Shown here piece after piece: positions 55,540-64,000 of a stretch of DNA of 64,000 nucleotides (within the stretch, counting starts at the first letter, position 1; every line of letters starts with the position of its first letter). The notes under the pieces were generated by a model that searched no databases, was not told the DNA's origin, and saw only the letters and a list, made by a program, of their open reading frames with translations. The stretch is from Bowdeniella nasicola (GTDB lineage: Bacteria; Actinomycetota; Actinomycetes; Actinomycetales; Actinomycetaceae): the NCBI RefSeq assembly GCF_001907295.1, contig NZ_MQVR01000001.1:22257-86256 (forward strand). The letters run 5' to 3'. The translations under genes and the position numbers were made by a program.

Positions 55540-57299
55540 CGCTCTTTTGGCTCTTCTTCGTCTTCCGTCTCGCCGCGCGAGCGCAGCCGATCGGAGGCAT
55601 CCCGCATCGATTCCGAGGCGGAAATGATCTGCTCACGCACCTTGCGTCGCAGCGTCTTGCCGAGTTGAGACTTCGGCAGTTCCTGCAGGACCTCGATCTG
55701 CCGCGGGATCGCGTAGTGGCTGAGCTTCTCATCGCACCAGGCCCGCACCGACTCGAGGTCGACGCGCGCGCCGGCCTCCAGCACGAGGGCGGCCACGACC
55801 TTCTCGCCAACCGCGCCCGAGGGCACGCCGACGACCGCGACGTCGACGACGCCCGGCATCTTGCGCACGGCGTCTTCCACCTGCGAGGGATAGATGTTGA
55901 ACCCGCCGGAGATGATGAGTTCCTTGCGGCGGTCGGCCAGCGTGATGAAGCCATCGTCTTCCACGACGACATCGCCGGTGCGCAGCCAACCGTCTTCGGT
56001 GAAGACCTCGGCGTTTTCTTCCGGAGCGTTGAGGTAGCCGCCGAAGATCTGCGGGCCGCGAGCGATGAGCTCACCCTTTTCGCCCTGCTCGACATCGCGC
56101 GATGGATCCTCCTGGTCGACGATGCGGATATCGGTCGACGGGAACGCGACCCCGAGCGTGCCGGGGCGGCGGTCGATGGAGGTCGGGTTACCGACGATGA
56201 CGGGGGAGGCCTCGGTCATGCCATAGCCCTCGATGATGAGTCCCCCCGTGGCTTTCTCCCAGCGTTTGGCAACCTGGCCATCGAGGCTCATGGCGCCGGC
56301 GAGCGCAATGCGGATGGAGGACAGGGACCGGCCCTTCGCGCGCGCTTCCTTCTCCACGCGGTCGAAGATCGGCGGGACGCCGGGCAGGAACGTGAACGGT
56401 CGGCGCCGCTGCGCCGAGAGCACCATGTCGACATCGAATCGGGGGAAGACGACCTGGGTTGCGCCCATGTGGACGGCGAATAGCAGGGACAGTGTGAGGC
56501 CGAAGGCGTGGAAATAGGGCAGCACCGCGCCGACGGTTTCGGTGCCGCGCTCCATCTGGGGCAGCCATTCGCGGCCCATCTCGACCATCGCGACGAGGTT
56601 GCGGTGCGTCAGCGGCACGGTCTTCGGTGAGCCCGTCGTGCCGCCGGTGTGCAGATAGAATGCGACATCCTCCGGGCTGGGGCCGGGCACGTCGGCGGAG
56701 ATGGGCTTCGCGCGCTTGAGGAAGTGGACGAAGCTGCCAACGCCTGCGGGGATCGGGGAGCGCATTGTCTCCTTCAGCGCCTTGGTCTTCGCGAGCGGCA
56801 GCGAGAGCAGGCGGCGCGTGACATGCGGCAGGTCCCGGGTGAGGTCCATGGCGAGGACGACGCGGCCCTTGAGATCCCCGCTCGGGCAGACGGCGTCGAG
56901 CGACTTTTCCCAGGCCACGACGACCTTGCCGCCGTGGCGCTCGAGCTGGCCCTGGATCTCGTCGCTCGGGGCGAGCGGGTTGTGCTCGGCAACGATCGCG
57001 CCGATCCGCAGCGCGGCGAAGACGGCGATTGCGTGCTGTGCGCAGTTCGGCATGACAAGCGCGACGACATCGCCGCGGCGTACCCCGAGGTTATGGAAAA
57101 GGCTCGCCGCGCGGTCGACGCGGTCGGCGAACTTGGCATAGCTCGTCTTGCGGCCAAGGAAGTCGATCGCGAGGTGATCGGGGAAATCGGCCACCGCTTT
57201 AGCGAGCAGATCCGGCAGGGTCAGATCTGGGACCGAAATCTCCGCGGGGACGGAGGCGGGGTAATGGGTGCGCGATCGGGAGGTGACGTCGGAGACCAT
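55536..57299 (-). CDS. AMP-forming acyl-CoA synthetase (FadD-like)
   Basis: Activates a carboxylic acid, probably a long-chain fatty acid, to its CoA thioester. The 587 residues show the P-loop-like [49 protein letters not shown] with the adenylate-binding Asp, and the hinge [19 protein letters not shown]; the C-terminal Lys is in [14 protein letters not shown]. Start at ATG 57299. Chain length specificity cannot be read. It is convergent with nrdR, sharing CTAG. Confidence 0.88.
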   Translation of the reverse strand: MVSDVTSRSRTHYPASVPAEISVPDLTLPDLLAKAVADFPDHLAIDFLGRKTSYAKFADRVDRAASLFHNLGVRRGDVVALVMPNCAQHAIAVFAALRIGAIVAEHNPLAPSDEIQGQLERHGGKVVVAWEKSLDAVCPSGDLKGRVVLAMDLTRDLPHVTRRLLSLPLAKTKALKETMRSPIPAGVGSFVHFLKRAKPISADVPGPSPEDVAFYLHTGGTTGSPKTVPLTHRNLVAMVEMGREWLPQMERGTETVGAVLPYFHAFGLTLSLLFAVHMGATQVVFPRFDVDMVLSAQRRRPFTFLPGVPPIFDRVEKEARAKGRSLSSIRIALAGAMSLDGQVAKRWEKATGGLIIEGYGMTEASPVIVGNPTSIDRRPGTLGVAFPSTDIRIVDQEDPSRDVEQGEKGELIARGPQIFGGYLNAPEENAEVFTEDGWLRTGDVVVEDDGFITLADRRKELIISGGFNIYPSQVEDAVRKMPGVVDVAVVGVPSGAVGEKVVAALVLEAGARVDLESVRAWCDEKLSHYAIPRQIEVLQELPKSQLGKTLRRKVREQIISASESMRDASDRLRSRGETEDEEEPKER

Positions 57300-57333
57300 G
57301 GGTCCATTCTACCTACGCCACCGTAGGTTCGAC

Positions 57334-58578
57334 CTACCGATAGCCCTGCCCAGAATGCGCCGCGAGCGTCACACCCTTGCGGTCAATGATGCGCAGCCGG
57401 ATCGTGTCGGGTAGCTCAGTGATGCCCGCGATGAACGAGTCGGGAATATCGGAGGCGATATCGGTGATGACGTAGCCGATCTCCGCGGCCGTGCCGAGGA
57501 TCTGGCCGGTGATGTTCACGCCGTGCTCGGCGAGCGCCTGGTTGATAAGCGCGAGGACACCCGGGGTGTTGCGGTGCACGTAGGTGAGGCGGAACTTCGT
57601 GTCCTGGCTCGGGTCGAGCGCGAGGCGCGGCAGGTTCACCGACATGCTCGTCGTGCCGTCCATGACGTAACGGGAGATACGGGTGCCGACGAACTGCGCG
57701 ATCGAGACCTGCGCTTCCAGCGTCGAGCCACCGATATGGGGCGTGAGGATGACGTTCGGCAGGCCGCGCAAAACGCAGTCGAACGGCTCGCCGTTGGCGT
57801 TGGGCTCGCTCGGGAAGACGTCGACGGCGGCGCCCGCGATATGGCCCTCGAGGATGTGGTCGCGCAGGGCATACGTGTCGACGACGAAGCCGCGCGAGAG
57901 GTTTAAAAAGATCGAGCCCGACTTCATCTTCGCGAACTGTTCGGCGCCGAACATCGACGCGTTCGAGGTCACGCCATCGACGTGCAGCGAGATGATATCG
58001 GACACGCGCAGCAGCTCGTCGAGGCTGCGCATGCGCTGGGCGTTGCCGAGCGCGAGTTTTTCGGCCTTGTCGTAAAACACCACGGTCATGCCGAGGGCTT
58101 CGGCGACGACGGATAGCTGGGCGCCGATATTGCCGTAGCCGATGATGCCGAGCGTCTTGCCGCGCACCTCGTGGGCGCCGGCCGCGGATTTTTCCCACCG
58201 GCCCTCGTGCAGGGCACGGTCGCGCTGGGTCAGGCGCCGCATGAGCGCGATGATCTCGCCGATCGCGAGTTCGACGACCGAGCGCGTATTAGAAAACGGC
58301 GCGTTGAAGACGGCGACGCCCTTGGCGGTCGCGGCCGCCACGTCGATCTGATTCGTGCCGATACAAAAGGCCCCGATACAGCGCAGCGACGGGCAGCGCT
58401 TGAGCACCTCGGCCGTGACATTCGTCTTCGACCGGATACCGAGCACGGTCACCCCCTGCAGGGCTTCGATCAGTTCATCGCCCTGCAGCGCGCCCGGGTG
58501 GCGGGTGACGGCGAGACCAGCCGAGGTAAGAAAGGGATCTGCATCGGTATGAGGGTTTTCGAGCATGAGGGCCTTCAT
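57334..58578 (-). CDS. serA: D-3-phosphoglycerate dehydrogenase
   Basis: First step of serine synthesis, NAD-dependent. From ATG 58578 it is 414 residues, the E. coli-type length. The NAD-binding motif is LGIIGYGNIGAQLSVVAEAL, the catalytic residues lie in LNLSRGFVVD, VDVFPSEPNANGE and TPHIGGSTLEAQ (His), and a C-terminal ACT domain (about 345-410, YVHRNTPGVLALINQALAEH) allows serine feedback. The intervening domain of mycobacterial SerA is absent. Confidence 0.92.
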   Translation of the reverse strand: MKALMLENPHTDADPFLTSAGLAVTRHPGALQGDELIEALQGVTVLGIRSKTNVTAEVLKRCPSLRCIGAFCIGTNQIDVAAATAKGVAVFNAPFSNTRSVVELAIGEIIALMRRLTQRDRALHEGRWEKSAAGAHEVRGKTLGIIGYGNIGAQLSVVAEALGMTVVFYDKAEKLALGNAQRMRSLDELLRVSDIISLHVDGVTSNASMFGAEQFAKMKSGSIFLNLSRGFVVDTYALRDHILEGHIAGAAVDVFPSEPNANGEPFDCVLRGLPNVILTPHIGGSTLEAQVSIAQFVGTRISRYVMDGTTSMSVNLPRLALDPSQDTKFRLTYVHRNTPGVLALINQALAEHGVNITGQILGTAAEIGYVITDIASDIPDSFIAGITELPDTIRLRIIDRKGVTLAAHSGQGYR

Positions 58579-58639
58579 AAACCGAGCATGCCGCACTTCT
58601 TTCGCTTTGACAGACGGGTTCCGCCACGTGGAAAGGCCG

Positions 58640-60862
58640 CTAGTCGAACCAGCCCGCCGGCAGCCCCTGGTGCACGGCATGCAGCCGCCGCGTCGGACGC
58701 GTCATCGCGACGTAGATATCGCCCGCGGCCTCCTCGGCGATCCGGCGCGGATCGACGAGGACAACGACGTCGAACTCCAGGCCCTTGATCTCGGTCGGGT
58801 CCATGACGACGAGCGGGGAGCGCAGCCGGCCCCCGTGCGGGTTCGTCATTGACGCGCCGAGCTGGGGCGCGAGGAGCTCATAGGCCTCGTCTCGCACGTC
58901 GTGCGGGGTGATGACCGCGAGGCGGCCCGGCCCCATCGCGCGCAGCTCGGTGGTGACGACGTCGATGAGGATCTCGCGCCACGGGCCGTAGGTTTCTTCC
59001 AGCGCGTTGTCGGTTTCGCGCGCGGCCGTGACCGGGATGTAGTCACCCGGCGCGTAGGCGAGCAGCACTCGCATCGCGGCGTCGAGGATCGTCTTTGGCG
59101 TGCGGTAGGAGACCGTGAGCGAGGCCTGGCGGACGTGTTCGCGCCCGGCCTTGCCCATCGTCGCGCGCCAGGAGGCCGCGGGCGCGGCCGTCGATCGCTG
59201 CGCGAGATCGCCGACCGCCGTGATCGAGCGCGACGGGCAGCGGCGCAGCAGCGAACGCCATGCCATCGGGGATAGTTCCTGGGCTTCGTCGACGACGATA
59301 TGGCCGTAGGCCCACGTGCGGTCCGCGCGGGCGCGTTCGGCCAGGGTGCGCGAGGGTCCGCGCTCGGTGAAGCGCGAGGCGAGGGTTTCGGCCGAGACCA
59401 TGCCGGCGCCGAGGTTTTGGGAGGCGATCGCATCGGAGGCGAACTCGATCTCCTGCTGGGCGGCGCGGGCGCGGGCCAGGCGCTCGCGGCGGACCTCGGC
59501 GCCCTCGTGCTCGCCGAGCAGTTCGGCGAGCTCGTCGAGCATCGGCACGTCCTCGATCGTCCAGGGCATGCCGGGGGAGCGGTAGAGCAGTTCGCGCTCA
59601 CGCGAGTCGAACTCGTCGGCGTATTCGGCGAGCACCTCGCGGTTGGCATAGAGGCGCTCGAGCAGCCCGGTCGGGGTCGTCGGCATCCACGCGAGGTTCA
59701 GGGCGACGCGCACATCGCGCGCCTGCCGGACGTCTTCATAGAGGAACGCGTAGTTCTCCTTCTCGTCCATCCCGCGCGCCTTCGCGTACTGCGAGGTGAG
59801 TTCGCGCAGCAGCGGCAGGACGAACGCGACGCGGGCCTCGTTATGCGGCGTGCCGGCCCGTCGGGCGCGCTCCATCGCGGCGGCCACCTGGTCGCGCCTC
59901 AGCGTGATCTCGACGCCCTCGACGGAAAGGCGCTGGTCCTCTTCGGGCAGGCGCTGCAGGCCGCGCACCGCCCGCTTGGCGAGGCGCGACATGAACAGGT
60001 TGCCCTTGACGTCGGCGACGTCGGCCTCGTCGTGCTCGGTCGCGCGGACCCCGGGCAGCAGGCTGCCCATCGTCGCCGCGACGACGTTCGTCTCGCCGAG
60101 GGAGGGCAGGACCTGGTCGATGTAATCGAGGAACAGCGAGGACGGCCCGATGAGCAGGACGCCCGCGCGCTCCATGCGCTCGCGGTGCGCGTACAGCAGG
60201 TAGGCGGCGCGGTGCAGGGCGACCGCCGTCTTGCCGGTGCCCGGCCCGCCCTGGACGACGAGGATGCCGTCGGGGCTATCGCGGATGATCGCGTCCTGTT
60301 CCGCCTGGATCGTCGCGACGATATCGGTCATGCGGCCATCGCGTGCCTGCGACATCGAGGCAAACAGCGCGCCCTCGCCGGTGAGGGTCGCGGCCATCTC
60401 GGAGCCGGCCGCCTCGACGTTCAGCAGGTCGTCTTCCAGGTCGACGACGGTGCGCTCGCGGGTCGTGATGTGTCGGCGTCGCACGACATCGCCCGGATGG
60501 GCCGCGGTTGCCTGATAGAACGGGCGGGCGTTCGGCGCGCGCCAGTCGATCAACAGCGGTTTGCGATCCTCATCACTAATCCCGACGCGCCCGACGTAGC
60601 GCGTCGTGTCATCGGTGAGGTCGAGTCGGCCAAAGACGAGCCGGTTTTCTACCGCGTCGAGGCGCGCGAGCGTGTCCTCATAGTGCGTGGCGAAGGCATC
60701 GCGCTCCGAGAGCGCCTGCGCGCTGCCAGTGCGTTCTTGCCGCCGAACTTTGGCGAGTTGATGGCGGTAGTGTGAACGCAGGGCATCGAGTCGGGCATAG
60801 ATCCTCGAGACGACACGCTGTTCATGTTCAATCTCCCTCATGGCGCGCGAGTTGTTCTGCAC
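58640..60862 (-). CDS. HelD/HelR-type UvrD-like helicase
   Basis: Superfamily 1 ATPase of 740 residues. The N-terminal coiled coil (REIEHEQRVVSRIYARLDAL onward), the segment RVGISDEDRKPLLIDWRAPN and the Walker A VVQGGPGTGKTAVALHRAA near 205 mark the HelD/HelR group, which binds RNA polymerase and frees it from DNA. Motif II is IVVDEAQELSPM and the later motor part has EIKGLEFDVVVLVDP and VAMTRPTRRLHAV. GTG 60862 follows AAAGG. In actinomycetes such proteins can confer rifamycin tolerance; that is not shown here. Confidence 0.88.
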   Translation of the reverse strand: MQNNSRAMREIEHEQRVVSRIYARLDALRSHYRHQLAKVRRQERTGSAQALSERDAFATHYEDTLARLDAVENRLVFGRLDLTDDTTRYVGRVGISDEDRKPLLIDWRAPNARPFYQATAAHPGDVVRRRHITTRERTVVDLEDDLLNVEAAGSEMAATLTGEGALFASMSQARDGRMTDIVATIQAEQDAIIRDSPDGILVVQGGPGTGKTAVALHRAAYLLYAHRERMERAGVLLIGPSSLFLDYIDQVLPSLGETNVVAATMGSLLPGVRATEHDEADVADVKGNLFMSRLAKRAVRGLQRLPEEDQRLSVEGVEITLRRDQVAAAMERARRAGTPHNEARVAFVLPLLRELTSQYAKARGMDEKENYAFLYEDVRQARDVRVALNLAWMPTTPTGLLERLYANREVLAEYADEFDSRERELLYRSPGMPWTIEDVPMLDELAELLGEHEGAEVRRERLARARAAQQEIEFASDAIASQNLGAGMVSAETLASRFTERGPSRTLAERARADRTWAYGHIVVDEAQELSPMAWRSLLRRCPSRSITAVGDLAQRSTAAPAASWRATMGKAGREHVRQASLTVSYRTPKTILDAAMRVLLAYAPGDYIPVTAARETDNALEETYGPWREILIDVVTTELRAMGPGRLAVITPHDVRDEAYELLAPQLGASMTNPHGGRLRSPLVVMDPTEIKGLEFDVVVLVDPRRIAEEAAGDIYVAMTRPTRRLHAVHQGLPAGWFD

Positions 60863-60992
60863 GGAGGCTGGCCTTTCGACAAAGGGGAAAATGGCGGCCT
60901 TCCATTATCCGCCACGCAGCATGGGAATGCCAAGGGGAAGCGAGACGTTATCCTCAATATGACGCGACGAGACACAGACCTGGAGGTGGAAC

Positions 60993-61991
60993 ATGAGTGA
61001 GCATGGCCGACGCGCCAAATCTGACTACCCGCGCAATGACGGTGCCGTGATCCGCCACCGCGAGGTGCCCCACGCGCCAATCTTCATTCACGCGATGGGC
61101 TCACGAAGCGAACCGGGCGAGACCAATTACCTGCTGGCCCAAAACCTCGTGGGGTCGCTGCACACCGAGCGGGTCTTCACGTTCGATTCGGACCAGTTCA
61201 TCAACTACTCGTCCCAGCGGCCGATCATCACGATGGAGCGCAACCGCTTCGTCGACTATCAGCCCGTCGAGATCGCGGTCGACCTGCTGCGCGACGATGA
61301 GGGTCGCGAGCTCGCGCTCCTGCACGGTCCCGAGCCCTCCCTCGGCTGGGAAGCCTTCGCCGAACACGTGGTCCAGATCGTGAAGGAACTCGGCTCTGAC
61401 CTCGCCATCGGCGTGCACGCCGTGCCGATGACGGTGCCGCACACCCGGCCCGTCCAGGTCGTCAAGCACGCGAACCGCGACGGGCTCGGCGCCGACGATG
61501 ACATCGTCGACGGGAGCGTCCAGTGGGCGGCTTCGATGGCCTCTACGCTCGAGTACAAGTTCGGCCAGGCGGGGATTGACGCCATCGGTTTCGGTGCCGG
61601 GATCCCGTTCTATATCGCGCAAAGCTCGTACCCGCAGGCGGCCGCGGAGCTCATCCGCCGCATTTCGGAGGTCTCGGGCCTGGCCCTGCCGCTCGGTGAC
61701 CTGGAAGCGGCCTCGCTGCAGGTCTCGGCCGCGATCGACACCGAGCTGGAAGGCGACCAGCGCATGGAGCAGATGCTGGCGTGGATGGAAAAGTCCTACG
61801 ACGACCGCATCGAAGACGGTGGCCAGCCGAACCATTCGGAGCTGACCGACGTGCCGAGCGCCGAGGAGATCGGTGCCGCGGCCGAGGCCTTCCTCGCCGA
61901 TTTCGTCACCCAGCAGCGCGCGGCAGAAGAGGGCAACCGCGGCGAACTTCCCGAGTCACGCCGCGACGATGAACCGGAGGATCACTCCTAA
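60993..61991 (+). CDS. PAC2 family protein
   Basis: The 332 residues match the PAC2 (proteasome assembly chaperone-like) family found in actinomycetes: LGEGxxx-like AMGSRSEPGETNYLLAQNL, RVFTFDSDQFINYSSQRPII, GVHAVPMTVPHTRPVQVVKH and IPFYIAQSSYPQAAAELI. Bacterial members have no settled role. ATG 60993 follows GGAGGTGGAAC, and TATCCT at 60949-60954 is a possible -10. The acidic C-terminal tail is disordered. It is divergent from the helicase gene. Confidence 0.85.
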   Translation: MSEHGRRAKSDYPRNDGAVIRHREVPHAPIFIHAMGSRSEPGETNYLLAQNLVGSLHTERVFTFDSDQFINYSSQRPIITMERNRFVDYQPVEIAVDLLRDDEGRELALLHGPEPSLGWEAFAEHVVQIVKELGSDLAIGVHAVPMTVPHTRPVQVVKHANRDGLGADDDIVDGSVQWAASMASTLEYKFGQAGIDAIGFGAGIPFYIAQSSYPQAAAELIRRISEVSGLALPLGDLEAASLQVSAAIDTELEGDQRMEQMLAWMEKSYDDRIEDGGQPNHSELTDVPSAEEIGAAAEAFLADFVTQQRAAEEGNRGELPESRRDDEPEDHS

Positions 61992-62015
61992 CAGCGTGCG
62001 TGGCACGATAGGTGC

Positions 62016-63158
62016 GTGCCGTTCACGTTTGAGGGTCGTCCCGCCGCCGCCATGCGCGTGTGGCTCGCCGCCGTCGCGATCTACATCATCGCGATCGCCG
62101 GCCGTACCTCCTTCGGGGTGGTCGGCGTCGCGGCGGCCCCGACCTATCCGATCGCCATCGGCGCGCGCGTCCTCGTCGGGCTCGGCGATGCCACGGCATT
62201 CGTCTCGGTCATCCGGCTCATCCCGGCCTGGTTCCCGACTCGGCGCATCCCGCTCATGACCCAGCTGACGGCGATCCTCGGTCAGCTCGGCCCCATCGTC
62301 TCGGCCGTGCCGTTTCTCGCGATCCTCGGCCGGTTCGGCTGGGTCGCCGCCTTCGCCTCGCTCGCCGCGACCGGGATCCTCACCGCGCTGCTCGGTTATC
62401 TCGCGATCGTCGATACCCCGGATGAGCACCAACAGAGCGTCCACCACGACCGCGTCGGCGCGATCCTGTCATCGGTGACGCGGCATCCGGGCACGTGGCT
62501 GGGGTTCTTCACGCATTTCGCGCTGCTGTTCAGCCCGAACGTCTTCCTCATCTTGTGGGGGATGCCGCTGCTGACCGTCGGGCAGGGATATTCCGCCGCG
62601 ACTGCAGCGGCGCTGATCTCCGTCAACTCGATCGCGGGGATCGCCGCCGGCCCGGCCGTGGCGGCGATGCTCGTGCGCCACCCCTGGCAGCGCGCCCTCG
62701 TCGTCCTCGGGATCATCGTCGCGCTCATCATCGCGTGGAGCGCCGTGCTCGCCGTCGACGGCCAGCGGCCCGTGTGGCTGTGGACGCTGCTCGTCATCGT
62801 GCTCGCGATCGGCGGCGCCGGGTCCTCGATCGGCTTCGACTTCGCCCGCACCTCGCTGCCGCCCCACCACTACGGGACCGCGAGCGGGCTCGTGAACATG
62901 GGCGGGTTCATCTCCTCGATCACGGCGATCATGTTGGTCGGGGTGATCCTCGATGCGCTCGCGCCCGATAAAAACTTTTCTGCCACCGATTTTCGGATCG
63001 CGCTGCTCGTCATGGTCCCGATCATGGCGATCGGCGTGACTGGCATCCTCATCTCCCGGCACAAGCTGCGTGCGCGCCTGGCAACGGAAGGCATTCTTCC
63101 GCTGTCGGTGCCGCAGATCGTGCGCCGCGTCATGCGTTCGTGGCGCGAGGGGAGCTAA
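62016..63158 (+). CDS. MFS transporter with an internal deletion
   Basis: Major facilitator protein of 380 residues (GTG start). The first helix AAVAIYIIAIAGRTSFGVVGV is followed at once by PTYPIAIGARVLVGLGDATA, which in homologues is helix 4. About 55-60 residues containing helices 2 and 3 and the motif A loop (D-R-x-G-R/P-R) are missing, with the frame kept. The rest, with FSPNVFLILWGMPLL, GTASGLVNMGGFISS and later helices, looks intact. Likely inactive or altered transport; substrate unknown. Confidence 0.75.
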   Translation: MPFTFEGRPAAAMRVWLAAVAIYIIAIAGRTSFGVVGVAAAPTYPIAIGARVLVGLGDATAFVSVIRLIPAWFPTRRIPLMTQLTAILGQLGPIVSAVPFLAILGRFGWVAAFASLAATGILTALLGYLAIVDTPDEHQQSVHHDRVGAILSSVTRHPGTWLGFFTHFALLFSPNVFLILWGMPLLTVGQGYSAATAAALISVNSIAGIAAGPAVAAMLVRHPWQRALVVLGIIVALIIAWSAVLAVDGQRPVWLWTLLVIVLAIGGAGSSIGFDFARTSLPPHHYGTASGLVNMGGFISSITAIMLVGVILDALAPDKNFSATDFRIALLVMVPIMAIGVTGILISRHKLRARLATEGILPLSVPQIVRRVMRSWREGS

Positions 63159-63967
63159 TTCAGCTCGTCGTGCAGTACGGGCATCGTGCCTGCGAACTCC
63201 GCGAGCTTACTTCCGACAAGGACCGTCACGGGCAGTGGCAGGGCGCGGCAGGCGCGCGCGAGGGCGGCCTCATCGAAGGGGACCTTCGAGGCGATGATCA
63301 GGGCATTGCCGTAGCGCCGACCGCGCAGGATCGACGGGTCGATCGCGACGGCCACGTGCTCGAAGATCGACGAGATGGTCGCGACCTCGCTGCGGGCCAT
63401 CGCGAGCGGCGGCCGGTCGGTGAGGTTCACGAGGTAAAGGCCCGCTTCGCTTAGCGCGTGGTGGGCGCTAAGGCCGACTTCGTAGGTGCGCATGTGGGCG
63501 GGGACGGCGCCGCCGGCGAAGGTGTCGCGCACGATGACGTCCCAGCGGCCCTCGGGAAAGCCCTGTAGCGCGGCGCGCGCCTCGGCGACGCGGATGCGCA
63601 CGTCGGGGGAGCGGGGGATATCGCAGTACTCGCGCGCGAGCTCGGCGAGGACCGCGTCCCATTCGACGACGAGCTGGCGCGAACCCGGCCGCGTGTGCGC
63701 CCACGCCCGGGCGAGCGCGCAGCCCGCGCCACCAAGGTGCAGTGCGCGTACGGGGCCTGGGTGGCGCACGACGGACAGGGCAGCGTCCATCTGCTGCATG
63801 TATTCGAATTCGAGGTGGCCCGGATCGTCGAGATCGATGAAGGAGGATTCCATTCCGTCCAGCACGAGGAGCGCGGAGCGCGGGGAGGTGGTTTCGAACG
63901 TGAGCGTCCAGTTGAGTCCCTCATAGTGGTGTAGCGGGGTGGTCGTGCTGGACAGCAGGGCGGTCAC
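63155..63967 (-). CDS. spermidine synthase-like protein
   Basis: Rossmann-type protein of 270 residues or more. It resembles polyamine aminopropyltransferase: SSFIDLDDPGHLEFEYMQQM, LHLGGAGCALARAWAHTRPG (nucleotide-binding Gly motif), LVVEWDAVLAELAREYC and WDVIVRDTFAGGAVPAHM. The acidic residues that bind the polyamine in true enzymes are only partly present, so it may be a methyltransferase-like relative. The GTG at 63967 is one start, but the frame is open to the window edge, so the N-terminus may lie outside. Convergent with the MFS gene. Confidence 0.75.
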   Translation of the reverse strand: MTALLSSTTTPLHHYEGLNWTLTFETTSPRSALLVLDGMESSFIDLDDPGHLEFEYMQQMDAALSVVRHPGPVRALHLGGAGCALARAWAHTRPGSRQLVVEWDAVLAELAREYCDIPRSPDVRIRVAEARAALQGFPEGRWDVIVRDTFAGGAVPAHMRTYEVGLSAHHALSEAGLYLVNLTDRPPLAMARSEVATISSIFEHVAVAIDPSILRGRRYGNALIIASKVPFDEAALARACRALPLPVTVLVGSKLAEFAGTMPVLHDELN

Positions 63968-64000
63968 CGCGTGATCCTCGAGTTCATCTTCTACAACTCA

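Overview
This 64 kb window is high-G+C chromosomal DNA from an actinomycete (Actinomycetota, perhaps order Actinomycetales). The evidence is the gene content and order: rimP-nusA-ylxR-infB, rbfA-truB-ribF, rpsO-pnp-dapB, dapA-rnj, ftsK-pgsA-cinA-clgR-DUF3046-recA-recX, miaB-miaA-dapF-hflX, and divergent lexA / LysM gene followed by nrdR. SOS operators are of the TCGAAC-N4-GTTCGA type, many genes look leaderless, and GTG starts are common. I saw no rRNA, tRNA, CRISPR array, insertion sequence or prophage.

Region by region. 1-5.9 kb: a lipoprotein gene, then the translation/transcription cluster rimP, nusA, ylxR, infB, closed by a strong terminator. 5.9-11.3 kb: an insert that separates infB from rbfA. 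It holds an orphan gene, a dead DUF222/HNH homing-type gene, and an operon of a DASS carboxylate transporter, a cNMP-domain histidine kinase and a single-domain response regulator. 11.3-18.9 kb: rbfA, truB, ribF, an arginine/ornithine-type antiporter, rpsO, pnp, dapB. 18.9-27.3 kb: an accessory block with a frameshifted MFS gene, a lipoprotein, a GNAT enzyme, and a same-strand cassette of glycerophosphodiesterase, histidine kinase, response regulator and an FbpABC-like importer. 27.4-31.9 kb: dapA, a decayed thioester-domain adhesin, RNase J, a PfkB kinase. 32-38 kb: the ftsK-to-recX block with a LexA box before recA. 38.1-46.2 kb: two small poorly known genes, the gluABCD glutamate importer, formate-THF ligase, and a large modular protein of unknown function. 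46.3-55.5 kb: miaB, miaA, a degenerate dapF, a methyltransferase, hflX, dinG, lexA, a LysM protein, nrdR. 55.5-64 kb: acyl-CoA ligase, serA, HelD-type helicase, a PAC2 protein, an MFS protein missing an internal segment, and a spermidine-synthase-like protein.

The housekeeping backbone looks intact, while the inserted blocks carry most of the decay: two frameshifts in one MFS gene, an internal deletion in another, a DUF222 gene without start codon or HNH domain, and three reading frames each cut by a single in-frame TGA where tryptophan would fit. The most interesting items are the large protein with a tandemly duplicated unknown domain, the DapF positional homologue that lacks catalytic motifs, the cluster of LexA operators between lexA and the LysM gene, and the two transporter-plus-two-component cassettes.
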